DNA of 64,000 nucleotides from Homarus americanus (Eukaryota > Arthropoda > Malacostraca > Decapoda > Nephropidae), in assembly GCF_018991925.1 (NCBI RefSeq), contig NW_024720773.1, forward strand, positions 413,367-477,366. Direction: 5' to 3'. Within the stretch, counting starts at the first letter, position 1, and each line of letters begins with the position of its first letter. The notes under the pieces are model-generated. The model saw only the letters and a program-made list of their open reading frames with translations. It made no database searches and was not told the DNA's origin. Below, piece after piece: positions 1-13,042 of this stretch. The position numbers and the translations under genes were made by a program.

Positions 1-191
1 CTCTGTAAAGGATATGCATGTCGTCATCGACTGTGCCTACAATCAGCTGTTTGCACTGCCGCCATGTAAACAAAGCCGCCGGAATTCTACATACACCTCA
101 GAATAAGTGTTTTTTTTTATTTATTATTGTACATTATGCTGTACATTATTGTATTTTTTTTTAAATATAATGTTTTGTTAACTCTTTTCAT

Positions 192-193
<2 letters not shown>

Positions 194-268
<75 letters not shown>
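194..268. repeat. (AT)n microsatellite
   Basis: Uninterrupted AT dinucleotide run of about 75 bp. It directly abuts the palindromic tRNA-like unit on its right. Open reading frames through it are only repeats of Ile-Tyr and are not genes. Confidence 0.97.
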
Positions 269-269
<1 letters not shown>

Positions 270-463
270 CAACACCTCACCCTGCCAGGATTCAACCATG
301 AGATACGGGTAGTCCCCATTAGAGGTTCACGGCGCCATAAGCTCGTTGAACAGGCTTTGTGTGAAATATAAGAGTCTAGAAGTGCTTTTAGTATCCTGGG
401 TCTAGAGGTAGCGTTGCCAGTCACAGTCGTGGTCCGTGGGTTCGAATCCTGGCAGGAGGTTTT
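265..463. repeat. Palindromic tRNA-like SINE unit, copy 1
   Basis: This 200-bp segment is a close copy of the unit at 2497-2711. Its right part reads like a plus-strand tRNA relic, with a box-A-like stretch near 400 and the box-B motif GGTTCGAATCC near 437-447. Its left part carries the same kind of motif on the minus strand, with the box B damaged (ttcaacc). The right terminal repeat has lost the GTGAGGTGTTGATTAT end seen in copy 2. Both flanks are (AT)n. A tRNA-derived SINE dimer in inverted orientation is the best reading; no intact tRNA gene is claimed. Confidence 0.65.
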
Positions 464-484
464 GTATGTAGAAGTTTTTATTAA

Positions 485-486
<2 letters not shown>

Positions 487-546
<60 letters not shown>

Positions 547-581
547 ATATAATATTTATATATATATTTATATATATATAT
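487..581. repeat. (AT)n microsatellite with TTT interruptions
   Basis: AT-repeat tract with a few extra T residues. It forms the left flank of the solo LTR that follows, so it may be the pre-insertion target. Confidence 0.95.
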
Positions 582-2711
<2,130 letters not shown>

Positions 2712-2736
2712 ATGTAGAAGTCTGTGTGCTTTATGG

Positions 2737-2805
2737 GCTTCGTGTTTTCTTCTTTCCTTGTGGTTATCAGCATATACCTAGATCACGCGCACCTACAGTG
2801 ATTTA
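2737..2805. repeat. Terminus related to the 11.5-12.1 kb fold-back element
   Basis: The stretch CTTCGTGTTTTCTTCTTTCC, continued by TTGTGGTTATCAGCATATACC and ending CAGTGATTTACTTGC, is nearly identical to the right end of the fold-back element (about 12022-12095). Only this end is present here, followed by (AT)n. Confidence 0.8.
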
Positions 2806-2807
2806 CT

Positions 2808-3020
<213 letters not shown>

Positions 3021-3325
3021 TTGAAATTTTGTTACGAAAAATCCTGGTGATTGAACAGAGAAACATAAGTTGGGCTGTATCCAGAGTACTAAATGATTTT
3101 TGTGCCTCGTGGCGTCAGCTGTCTCGGCTGCGTGGCAGACCTACAAAGTCATTGTCAGAGGTCTCATGCACGCTGAACGGTGGAAACTGGAACTAAATGA
3201 TCAGCTGGACCCAATGAGAGAACCAGCATATTTTCTCAAATTAATTCATACACTGTTGGCAAAGTTACAATCTAGTTATAATATTGTTACGACATCCCTT
3301 CTCTCACTGCTCACCCAATTTCCAC

Positions 3326-3774
3326 AGTGGGGTTATGTGATGTTTGGTTCACACTGAGGATGGGATGGAGAAAGGAAACTCACAATGTGCTCTCTGTATA
3401 CATGTTGTATTGGATGTACAATGCAGCCTGGTGCTGGGAAGTGGCAGCGTGGTTACAAGCGTGATGTAGAGAGAGCTGGTTGGTGAGGGTGCTCAGAGAA
3501 GGACCAGCTTGTGGGTCGCCATGCTCGCCGGCGGGAACGAGGACCGCCAGGCAGCGGCGGAGGAGGTGGTGTTGCTTGCTGCGGCGGTAGCTAGAAGACG
3601 AGGAAGGTCACCACGAGGTCAGGTCTTAAATAGTGGAGGTAGGCGTGGCTTAGTAGTTGACCTCCGTCATGTAAGGCGGCGCTGGTTGACCTAGACTACG
3701 AGGCATACACTGGGGAATTCGCGGGGTCGGCTACTCAGCGACAAACAGCGTTTGTAGGGGAGAAATCCACTACA
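3326..3774 (-). mobile_element. LTR copy 1 (3' LTR) of a compact LTR element
   Basis: 449-bp direct repeat of 4820-5267, ending AATCCACTACA. It is preceded by CCAC (3322-3325), which also follows the last LTR copy at 5479-5482, giving a 4-bp target duplication. The first base is A where the other copy has the expected T of TG...CA. In minus orientation this is the 3' LTR, because a purine-rich tract adjoins it at 3775-3795. Confidence 0.8.
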
Positions 3775-3797
3775 GTACTCCCCCCTTCCCTCCAGGC
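3775..3797 (-). promoter_or_regulatory. Polypurine tract of the compact LTR element
   Basis: On the minus strand the bases next to the 3' LTR read GGAGGGAAGGGGGGAGTAC. This is a typical polypurine tract for plus-strand DNA priming and sets the orientation of the element as minus. Confidence 0.75.
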
Positions 3798-4797
3798 GGT
3801 GTAGGAGACTTGTTGTCTGCAGGGTTGCATGGCACATGTGAGGGAGAACAGGCGGTGCATGGCACATGTGAGCCATAACGGCGAGGGCATGGATGAGCCG
3901 GCCGCTAGAGGAGATAACTGTCTAGATACACAATATCTGTGGGAGTAGAGAGGGAGAAAAAGGGTGTGTGGAGGCGATGAATGTTGTGCTTCCCTCACGG
4001 CCGGTACAGAGTCGTCAGATGTGCCTGCTGGGGTGCGTGGGCCTGGGTGAGGAGCAGGGGCTGCGTCAGCAGAAGCGGATGAGGGCTCGTGACAGCAGCT
4101 GGGTCCACGACAGCAGCAGGGTGCAGGACAGTAGCAGGGAGTACCTGAGGGAGAAAAGAGGGGTGTGTGGTGTATATGTTCTGGGTATCAAGTTCTATCT
4201 ACAGGAACGAATACAAACACCTGTAAAGTTTTCGTAGGTTCTATTTCCTGGATAAACAGAGATACACAAGCGAGGTGGCGCTCCTTACTCTGTCTGGGGG
4301 GTCAACTAGCCTTTTAGGCGACATGTGGCAAGTGATACATTAGCAGCTTCCATATGTCGCCAGGCACATTAATTAAGCGTGTGGGACATGGTAAATACAT
4401 TGCCACACTTTGCTAGCTAGGCTGAATAAATAATGTATATAAATGGAGCACATACATAATATACATACATAATATACATACAGCATACATAATATACATA
4501 CATGTGGGTCCGCACTCAGGCGCATGGGACGCGTTGGGAGCAGGGGCTGCATCAGGAGGAGCGGCAGGGGGTACTGCTGGGCCGGGGGCGGCGTCTGAGG
4601 CAGGACGGGTGTGCTTGGGGCAGGAAGAGGAGATGGTGTCTGCTTAGAGAAGCAGTGCTGCTCTAGGGTGTCTAACCTGTGGTGTAGAGACAGTAGCTGT
4701 AGAGCCGATGAGAGCTGCCTCTGTGTGGATAAGCCAGTCTTCCCTGTTGCTTGAAGACTGGGAGAGTGATCGGTTTCTCCTCCATCCTGGGTGAGTG

Positions 4798-4819
4798 CGA
4801 ATTTCCGGGGCTCACCATT
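4798..4819 (-). promoter_or_regulatory. Primer-binding site of the compact LTR element
   Basis: The plus strand reads like a tRNA 3' end, CGAATTTCCGGGGCTCACCA (4798-4817), followed by a 2-nt gap and then the TG of the LTR at 4820. On the minus strand this is a primer-binding site beginning TGGTGAGCCCC. The tRNA isoacceptor cannot be named with confidence. Confidence 0.7.
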
Positions 4820-5267
4820 TGTGGGGAACAGGTTGTTTGGTTCACACTCAGGATGGGATGGAGAAAGGAAACTCACAATGTGCTCTCTGTATACATGTTG
4901 TATTGGATGTACAATGCAGCTTGGTGCTGGGAAGTGGCAGCGTGGTTACAAGCGTGATGTAGAGAGAGCTGGTTGGTGAGGGTGCTCATAGGAGGACCAG
5001 CTTGTGGGTCGCCATGCTCGCCGGCAGGAGCGAGGGCCGCCAGGCAGCAGTGGAGGAGGTGGTGTTGCTTGCTGCGGCGGTAGCTAGAAGAAGAGGAAGG
5101 TTACCACGAGGTCAGGTCTTAAATAGCGGAGGTAGGCGTGGCTTAGTAGTTGACCTCCGTCATGTAAGGTGGCGCTGGTTGACCTAGACTACGAGGCATA
5201 CACTGGGGAATTCGCGGGGTCGGCTACTCAGTGACAAACAGCGTTTGTAGGGGAGAAATCCACTACA
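4820..5267 (-). mobile_element. LTR copy 2 (5' LTR) of the compact LTR element
   Basis: 448-bp repeat of 3326-3774, beginning TGTGGGGAAC and ending CCACTACA. The two copies differ by scattered substitutions. The right side does not meet flanking DNA but a second stretch of the same polypurine region (5268-5294) and a third, partial LTR. Confidence 0.82.
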
Positions 5268-5478
5268 GTACTCCCCCCTTCCCTCCAGGCGGTGTAGGTA
5301 GAAAAGAGTGGTCACCACGAGGTCAGGTCTTAAATAGCGGAGGTAGGCGTGGCTTAGTAGTTGACCTCCGTCATGTAAGGCGGCGCTGGTTGACCTAGAC
5401 TACGAGGCATACACTGGGGAATTCGCGGGGTCGGCTACTCAGTGACAAACAGCGTTTGTAGGGGAGAAATCCACTACA
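5268..5478 (-). mobile_element. Partial third LTR copy with polypurine region
   Basis: 5268-5294 repeats the polypurine region found after copy 1. 5295-5478 then repeats the last ~180 bp of the LTR and ends in CCACTACA followed by the CCAC duplication. The arrangement LTR - internal - LTR - short internal remnant - partial LTR is what unequal recombination between tandem copies leaves behind. Confidence 0.78.
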
Positions 5479-5841
5479 CCACCACTGGTTACCAGCGGTC
5501 AGGGTCATATGTACGGTTTACAGTGAATTCGTCCCTTAGTGAGTTCGGCCCAGTGAAATCGGCCTATTTTTGGTAAGTTCAGCCCACCTACATGGGCCGA
5601 ACTTACCAATATGCATATAGGCCAGTATCAGTAAAGAGTAAAAGATATATATTGGAATTGCATAATTAAAATTGTTTTCTTTGCACATTTAATACAAAAT
5701 CCTTGTTAAAAACGGAGTAAAACTTGCAAAGCCTATTGCAATATTACGGTAAATTTTGTAGTATTCATATATTAGCTAGTCATAGCAAAACTAAATAAAA
5801 TAATAGTAGGACCTTATACCCGTATATAGTTACTATGCACC

Positions 5842-7230
5842 CTAAGTGGTAGCACTGTATACACAGGAGCATGCTCTTAAAAGTTGTATGGCACTATTGC
5901 ATCCCCTTTCAAAGTGTTCCCATTGTTTCTGTAGTTGACACTGTAGTTTCCAGTAAGTTTTTCTTTCTATTTTGCTTAATTTTTTTTCTTCAGCAACCAA
6001 GGTGACCTGAAGTGACACAAATTTTGAATCATGAAAAGTAAGGTTAATAAGCAGGTATAGGGCAAGGTCAGGTTTACCACGGGTGTTAACTCGTCGGTGC
6101 CAACCCTCAACATCGTTGTAGTGCACACATTTTCCTTATTTACGGACCACACTGAAGGTTGCCACATGTTACCAATTATCCAAGTTTCCCGGATATATTT
6201 AACCAATTCGTGGAGAGGTGCAGTGACAGCAATTTCTTCTAATTCTTCAAATACTGGAGTGATGTGGACTGTGGGTAGACAGTGCAAACACATAAGCTTA
6301 CGGAAGTATTTGTACGTGTCACTGTCGTTCATGTAAGCTGTCTGTAGTCCAAGTGCCTGGATCTTCTTCCATATAGCTTCCGTCTAATGGAAAGCACATC
6401 CCTTAATGGAAATATCAGGGAAGACATGACACAGTGCTTTTCAAAGTGCGGACTCGTAGTCCATAACAGCTCGCCTAACCTTGAGATCAGGTGGAAAAAG
6501 CTCCTTAATGGCTTTTAAAACTTTCCTGTAGTCGCGCTTTCTTTTTCCAGACATTAGACAAAAAACTAATGTCAGTTGTTGTTTACATTCTTCTTGCCGA
6601 ACAAATCCATGGATGGTGAAGAGTTGGGTGAAAGGTTTTCTTACCAGTTTAAAGTTTCCATCCATATACCATATTTTCTTCCTAGTTAGAATCTTGAGTT
6701 GCTCGTTGGATGAAAAAATAAGATGTCGGCGATCGTCTACCCATACATCACACTGAAGGAAACCCTCAGGAACATGATCAAAGTGCAAGTCAAAATTAAG
6801 ATCTTCTGGGTTATGGGGGCGATCTTTCTGGCGCGTATAATTTGCATTCCTAGCAAGATACTCAAATTAAGGTAGCGCTGGACAAGGGGTATGGAATTCA
6901 TATTCCTTAAGTACTTGTTCAGTTACAGATGCAGCTGACTGAAAGGATTCGTTTTTTGCTGTTACCTTCATGTTTTTTATTACTTTGGCAATAGTAAAAC
7001 TGCCCAGCTGGGGAGCATGGATATTGTTGCACAGTTGCAGGGCATGAAATAGACTTGTTTCGTATACTGCAGTGCCAAGTTGATTTTACTCCATTCCGTC
7101 GCTTCAGAGTGTGTGAATACCCAAGAGAATCGAAGAGTTTGTCCCTCTCTCGTTTTGTGGACTCTGAAATCACCTCATAAGTTGCAATTGGTTCCTCGAC
7201 TGAGTGTGCGTTACTTGGCTCTGTGTCCAT
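5842..7230 (-). pseudogene. MULE-type transposase with FLYWCH-like zinc finger (broken)
   Basis: Reading from 7230 leftward: a FLYWCH-like domain (6919-7230; conserved W-x-C, then C and a terminal H), then the MULE catalytic core (6441-6788) with YMDGNFKLVRKPF (first catalytic Asp), QLFTIHGF, and MDYESAL (second Asp). The C-terminal part (5842-6332) carries the signature NDVEGWHRRVN and an LLRACS tail. The pieces lie in different frames with gaps and stops (around 6890, 6400 and 6126), so no intact protein can be made. Family members bind the transposon ends and catalyse cut-and-paste transposition in the nucleus. The domain order matches full-length arthropod MULE proteins. Confidence 0.85.
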
Positions 7231-7552
7231 TATAGAAGACTCACCGAACCCCCCAGCACTGTAGTTTCATGTTCTTCATTTTCCTCTGTTGTATCTTGTT
7301 CTTCACTGTTCTCGAATGTACCTTTTAGTCCTCCACTGTCCTCTTCTGTAACTTGTTCTTCATTGTTTATTCTCTGCCAGCATTCACTGCAGTGCCAGGA
7401 AAATGTCTCCAGCTTGCACAGCTCCCTGTAAGTTTTTTTGTGACAGTGTTGCATATTCGGTGTTGCCATCGTAAACACCCATCACAGAACAGGGCATTCT
7501 TTCTTGGATGGACGATTAGGCCGCAGTATAAGCACTGATCTTCGTATTCCAC
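7230..7552 (-). pseudogene. Cys-rich N-terminal piece upstream of the MULE transposase
   Basis: Two overlapping minus-strand frames. The one at 7367-7552 contains CLYCGLIVHPRKNALFCDGC followed by W-x-H-x-x-C, a pattern like a small zinc-binding (PHD-like) domain. The other (7230-7478) is acidic and Glu/Thr-rich. They lie within the transposon ends just upstream of the FLYWCH-like part and probably belong to the same transposase or an accessory protein, separated by a frameshift. The function assignment is inference. Confidence 0.5.
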
Positions 7553-7840
7553 ATTGTTGGAGTCGCTCTAACTTAGTGGCTTCCTGTCGGCAATTCATCA
7601 CTTTTTCGGAGTACCCCGGAGCCTTTAGTTGTACAGAGGTGAGTGTTACTCACCCTGTGGTGACTTTACACAAAAATGATTTTATTGAAATATTGCAATA
7701 TGACAATGACGATTCTACGGAAAGCTCATACCATGCCCCCCCCCCCCTTTAAAATAGTCTTTAATTAATTCGGCCCGGACTATCGTGGGCCGAATTTACT
7801 GGTCCGAACTCACCGAGGGACGAAATCACCGGATACCGTA

Positions 7841-8440
7841 TGTAAAGAAGCAGCAGATATCTCACAAGTGTCGTCGAATTACCACTGGCTGTCCGGCCAG
7901 TCTCCGGTAATTTCTCGACGATCAGTATCAGTGTACAGACAAACAACAAGCATGTAGATTTCCACCAGGTCACAGAAACACACTTGTGCACTGTAGTCCT
8001 CTTTAATAGTTACTAATCAATTCTTCACAATACTGTTCACAGGGTAATGTATTCACAGCTTGACTCCTCCCTTCGAATATACAGTCAGAACACTACCAGT
8101 GTACAATTCCTTAGTTTTCTCACTTTATATTAATCACAACAGTTCCACAATACTTGCACAGCAATTATATTCAGTTGTCCTACTATAAGTCTGGTAATTT
8201 ACATTTTGAGCAGAAACGGTCGACTGACTGAGTTGGTTGGTTGGTGATATGGAGAGAAGAGAGCATTAGCTCTGAGGGTACAAGAAGGGTACAGTACAAG
8301 GTAAAGTTCAGAAGTGGGAAATATAGGAGGAGGTTGACAGCAGGTGGGCTATCCACCTTGCGGAGACGAGGGTTTGTCTTCCGTCAACAGTGCTACATTA
8401 GAGGATTCTTGCGACAAGGGAAGGCCAGTCTCAGCTAAGC
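7841..8440. other. No recognisable gene between the MULE and the LINE
   Basis: About 600 bp of unique-looking sequence. A short plus-strand frame (8241-8438, Arg-rich) has no recognisable domain and I do not call it a gene. It ends in AGCTAAGCTAAGCTAAG, which I read as the simple-repeat tail of the LINE to the right. Confidence 0.5.
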
Positions 8441-10560
8441 TAAGCTAAGTTGTTCTATTTGATGTTTGCTGGGGGCATACTATGTTGAGGGGTGGTCCCT
8501 CCAGGTCCTTGTGGCACTGGAGGGATGATCCCCATCTTTTCGTTTCTAGTTTTTATTGTGGGTGTCTGTGATATTTTTCTATGTCTTTGTTTGTTTGTGG
8601 GGTCCCTCCAGGTCCTTGTGTGACTGGAAAGTTGTTCCCATCTTTTGGTTCTTTTTTATTGTGTATATAGAGGCTCTGGTTCTTCATTATCGGTTTTTCT
8701 GCTTCTAGGCCACCATCTGTGTGATGTGTTGTTGTTTTCCTCATTTAGTTGGTTTAGTATGGGATCCTGTTCTTGATGGATTTTTTCTCATATTGCATTT
8801 GCTTGGGTGTGTATTCTGTGTGTATGTCTTGTACTGTTTGTGTGTATGGTGGTCTGTGTTTTGCCGCTCTTCTGAGGGCTAATTTTGCACTGCTTGAAAT
8901 TTAAGTTTGTTCTTGTGATTGTGTTCAGAGGTATCGGAGGGTATTCTAAGTGTGGTCTGATCAGTGCTTTGTATAGGTGCAGTTGTGTGTTGGCGTTTAA
9001 TTGGCGGAATCTTCTGAGCTTTGTTAGTTGTGATTTTGCTATTGCTATTCATTCATTGATGTGGGGGATTATTCCGTTTGAGTCCTAATATTTTTCCGTT
9101 GGCAGCATATGGTATTTGTTGGTCATTGACAATAATGGGGTAGGGATTTGTTTTTGCGATGTGAATTATTTTGAGTTTTTGGGCATTGGTTTTTATCTTC
9201 CATTTTCTTTCATAGTTATTTATTTTCTCTATTTCTCTGCTTGTTCTGATGGTCATCATTTGTTTGGATTTTTCCGGGTACCTGACTATCTATGTGACAT
9301 CATCTGCGTATGCTATATATTCTGATTGTCGTGGTTTTGGCATGTCTGCTGTGTATACAGTGTATAATGTCGGCGATATATTACTGCCTTGGGGAACTCC
9401 ACTGTGAAGGTTGAAAGTTTGTCCTAGATGGTTGTCGATGATTAATCTGGTCTTTCTATTGTCTAACAAATTGCATAGTAGTGTGGTGATATTGGAAGGC
9501 ATGTCCAGTTTGATTATTTTCAACTTCAGTCCTTCATGCCAGACTTTATCAAATGATTTTGATACATCTCTTAAAATTTTATTACATTGGTCTCTGCCAC
9601 TTGCAGCATTTGTAATTGATTCGTATATTAGTGCTATTGCTGTGTTGGTTCCTCGATTTTTCCGAAAGCCGTGCAGTCTCAGGTTATATTTGTTTTCTTG
9701 GTCTAGATAAATTCTGAGTCTGTGGTCGACTACTTTTTCCAATATTTTACCAGGTGTTTCGAGTAGTGAGATAGGTCTGTAGTTCTCTGCTTGGGTATAG
9801 TTCTTGCCTGATTTCGGGATGAGTCTGATTTTGGCTATTTTAAATTTGGTAGGGAAGAAGCCAGTTGCAAGTGAGGCATTATATATATTTTTAAGCTGTT
9901 CGATCATTGGCTCAGGTATATTTTGCAGTACGATTTTATTAATTTGGCTTATGCCAGGTGCTTTGTTCCTAAAGCTTGCTATTGTTTTTTTTTCAATATC
10001 ATTTTTGGTTAATGGAGCTGTTAGTGGGTTATTATTATTTAATGAATTAAGCTTGATTTTTCTAGTGGGCTTCTATTTCTCTGTGTGCTGGCTCAATTAT
10101 GACCTAGTTGCCTGTTCTGTTTCTTGGCAGAAGCTTCTATTGTCTTCGTCATTGATTCTGAATATGTCTTTCCAGTATTCTCTAAATATTAGTTCTTTAT
10201 CGTGTGGTTTTGTTGCCTTTCTTCCGTTTTTGTCATATTTGTAGCTACTTTCTTCCGAGTTAGTTCCCATTAGGTTTTTTATTTTTTTCCAGAATGCTTT
10301 TGGGTTTCTGTAGTCTGCTTGTGTGTCATTGATCAGTTTGTTCCAGTTTTCATTGTGTTCTGTTGTCATTGCTCCACCTGTGTGTTTTGGTGTATTCGTA
10401 TAGATTGGTGAATCTGGTTTGGATAATTTTCTCTTCATGTGTTAATTGTGCATATGGTAATGTACGGTATGTTGTTTTAGGAATGTTGTTTTTCATTGTT
10501 GATTGAGTCAGCTGCACACTGCCGCTAATATACTTCATCATCAGATGATCCCAGACCACC
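8437..10560 (-). mobile_element. 5'-truncated Jockey/I-type LINE
   Basis: A non-LTR retrotransposon reading leftward. It holds most of a reverse transcriptase plus a 3' region, and ends near 8437-8455 in a (TTAGC)3 tail when read on the minus strand. The endonuclease domain is missing, as expected for 5' truncation during target-primed reverse transcription. Confidence 0.8.
9053..10559 (-). pseudogene. LINE reverse transcriptase (Jockey/I-like), broken
   Basis: The best-preserved block is 9290-9907 (205 aa), with NYRPISLLETPGKILEK, SFDKVWHEGL, the hallmark SGVPQGSNISPTLY and the catalytic YADD. The upstream pieces (10097-10438 and 10350-10559) match the region between endonuclease and RT, with FWKKIKNLMG and KAPG-type residues. 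The downstream piece (9053-9259) matches the thumb region. Frames change at about 10100, 9907 and 9290, so the protein is not intact. The enzyme copies its own RNA at a nicked chromosomal target. Confidence 0.85.
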
Positions 10561-11262
10561 CTAGCACAACCCAGAGACGCCTGGAAGGTTCTGGAACGTT
10601 ATACTCTGATCGAGACTTACAATAAGAAGTAAAAAAAATGATGCCATACATTCTAGGTAATACATAAATATGTACACGAAAATCTCCTTAAACTTGCCCA
10701 AATAACTGCTGCTTGGGACAGAAAATAATCAAAGCACCTAGTTTACAAACATTTTACCAATTTATGCCTCGGCATAACAATATTAACAGAAATGACCTGG
10801 AATAATTTGTCATCGAGAAAATACGACTTTGGGGCTGTGATAAATAATTCAGATATGAACAGCATGTCGTCATGCGCTGTCATGAATAATTAAAATATTT
10901 CTGGCAAGCCGTGGGGGGATGTCTGTGTCCTGATCTAAAGACGGGGATAAATATTAAAATAGTGCTAGTCGTTCCCTTAAAGAAATAAAGGACCATCAGT
11001 GGAGAATTTGAGATCTAACCAGAAAGATCTGAAGTAGCTCCTGGGGGTTAATGTGAGGCTGGGCGTGGTATTGAGGCAAAGGGCCTCACTCTCTCTCGTC
11101 AGTGGCGTGAGGACGTGCCTAGTCCTTGCCCCAGGACAAAAGCTCCACGTGCTCACAACTCTTGTGAGCGACATCGACAATACTCACAAGTAGTTCAGTT
11201 CAATTACATACAGTGATTATATATGGATGGGGAGGGGGTATGCACAGTCGTTAATGGGTGGC
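10561..11262. other. No recognisable gene
   Basis: About 700 bp without domains or strong repeats. The minus-strand frame at 10977-11180 (67 aa) shows no recognisable motif and is not called. Confidence 0.5.
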
Positions 11263-11426
11263 AAGGGCGGATCCAGGGATTTCTGGGGTCCGGACCCCCC
11301 TGTTCATCAGAAAATTCTAATGCTTTTCCTTAATGCAGTATTAATATTGACCTCAGAATATTTCCTAATATCAAGTGCACATGGCTTCAAAATGTCCTGC
11401 AAATGTCCATGATATTGTCAGATTTA

Positions 11427-11431
<5 letters not shown>

Positions 11432-11500
<69 letters not shown>
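11432..11500. repeat. (AT)n microsatellite
   Basis: AT repeat of about 70 bp directly abutting the left terminal repeat of the fold-back element. Confidence 0.96.
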
Positions 11501-11502
<2 letters not shown>

Positions 11503-12056
11503 TGATAACCACAAGGAAAGAAGAAAACACGAAGTTCCAAGCGCTTTCGTGTAATTCACAGTCTTCAGGTAGGTGAGTAGATGATCCTGTGGTCACTTCC
11601 CAGAGCCAAGTAATTGGAGACAAAGAAGACTAGGAGGTGACGCAAAACCAAGGTGTATATATACAGATGGAGGGTGAGACCAGGTCCACAATGAGTTTCA
11701 GGTAGTACAGACTAAAGAGTACAAAACAAGGTGTATATATACAGAGGAGGGTGAGACCAGGTCCACAATGGTCAGGTATTAGGTAATGACCCTACTAATC
11801 TTTAAATAGCACCGCAACGGTCGGTAGTCAGGTCAGAGGGTAAGGTGACCCAACCTTCTCACCTGGTTACAAATCTTCTTGATTACAAAATTGTCCAGTT
11901 TGTACATGCCATTACTCAAATTCATGTTGAATTTGAGTAATGGCATGTACAAACTGGACAATTTTGTAAGTGCAGTCTGTACTCACCCCTGAAGATGTGA
12001 ATTACACGAAAGCGCTCAGGAACTTCGTGTTTTCTTCTTTCCTTGTGGTTATCAGC
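11501..12056. mobile_element. Fold-back (inverted-repeat) element
   Basis: The left end (11501-11580, GCTGATAACCACAAGGAAAG...) is the inverse of the right end (11981-12056), with arms about 76-80 bp long and few mismatches. The centre holds a perfect 42-bp palindrome (11883-11924 / 11928-11969, 3-nt loop). A degenerate direct duplication also lies inside, around GTGTATATATACAG and GGTGAGACCAGGTCCACAATG (about 11651-11697 and 11731-11770). There is no coding capacity. A related right end stands at 2737-2805, so it is a repeat family. Confidence 0.8.
11883..11969. repeat. Perfect 42-bp palindrome with 3-nt loop
   Basis: Arm 1 (11883-11924) starts TTACAAAATTGTCC. Arm 2 (11928-11969) is its exact reverse complement, separated by TGT. 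It would form a very stable hairpin or cruciform. Confidence 0.97.
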
Positions 12057-12060
12057 ATAT

Positions 12061-12780
12061 ACCTGGATCACGCGCAACTACAGTGATTTACTTGCTGAAA
12101 GTGAAAACCACGTAAAGTGAGCAACAGAACATATGGGATTAATTCCAATAGAGACTGGCCCGACCCCCAAACTCCACTTTTTCCGACACAATACCTATGT
12201 TGTAGTAAAAATAACATCTAAATTTTATGATGGTATGCTCACACAATTAATATTTAAGAGAAATACAGTCGCCAGGTTAATGTCCATTCAAATAATGGAC
12301 TCAAATCCCATCCCCCCCCTCTTCCCAGTTCACTGGCCCCTACCTCTCTGAGAAATGATTGGGTGAAATACTAGATTTTAACGTTTAGTAATAAATAATA
12401 CCTCAGACTAAAGTTAGGATAATATAATTGACATTTCTGGATTCCTTGCAGGCCAGGGAATATTTTGAATGTAAACTTCATATATTTTGCACAAAAGATA
12501 AAATACTTGCTTTGTGTAAACCAAATTATTACATTAGATCTAAAATTTGTATGTCTAATGCAAAATCCATGATGTTTATATTCAAAATGATCATCATATT
12601 GTAAGAATTCCAGCAATGTAAATTATATTCTGGCCGGGTAATTTGTATGAATTTTATGAGCTAAATAAAAAAAAAATTATACTTCACCGCGTATATGAGT
12701 AGATGCACCGCGGAAAGTGAAAGTCTGGTTCTGGCAATAAAATGAGAAAGCGGAAAGTGAAACCGTAAAGCGGGGTAATA
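12061..12780. other. AT-rich sequence with no recognisable gene
   Basis: The first ~40 bp belong to the fold-back family flank (ACAGTGATTTACTTGC). The rest is AT-rich with stops in all frames. No coding or RNA gene is supported. Confidence 0.5.

Positions 12781-13042
<262 letters not shown>

Larger units (their letters stand above)
3775..4819 (-). mobile_element. Internal region of the compact, non-autonomous LTR element
   Basis: About 1.05 kb lie between the two LTRs, too short for gag-pol. The only sizeable reading frame is on the minus strand (4876 down to 4373, beginning inside the 5' LTR). It encodes a proline- and leucine-rich stretch of unknown function followed by a cysteine/isoleucine-rich tail derived from the imperfect TACATACATAATA repeats at 4440-4505. 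No protease, reverse transcriptase or integrase motif is visible. The element would depend on enzymes from an autonomous relative (TRIM/LARD type). Confidence 0.65.
5512..7840 (-). mobile_element. Mutator-like (MULE) DNA transposon, decayed
   Basis: The ends form imperfect terminal inverted repeats of about 50 bp (5512-5562 against 7790-7840), sharing TTCGTCCCT and GTGAGTTCGG. Immediately inside each end is a short hairpin: 5569-5610 (17-bp arms, one mismatch) and 7768-7795 (ATTCGGCCC against GGGCCGAAT). Between them, minus-strand fragments encode a FLYWCH-like zinc finger and a MULE transposase. I see no clear 9-bp target duplication. The outer limits are therefore set from the inverted repeats only. 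Confidence 0.82.

Noticed and set aside
3100..3357. 85-residue plus-strand frame with a helical-looking sequence
   Set aside because: No recognised domain; it runs into the LTR at 3326 and lacks splice or promoter support. Left uncalled though it could be an old repeat ORF.
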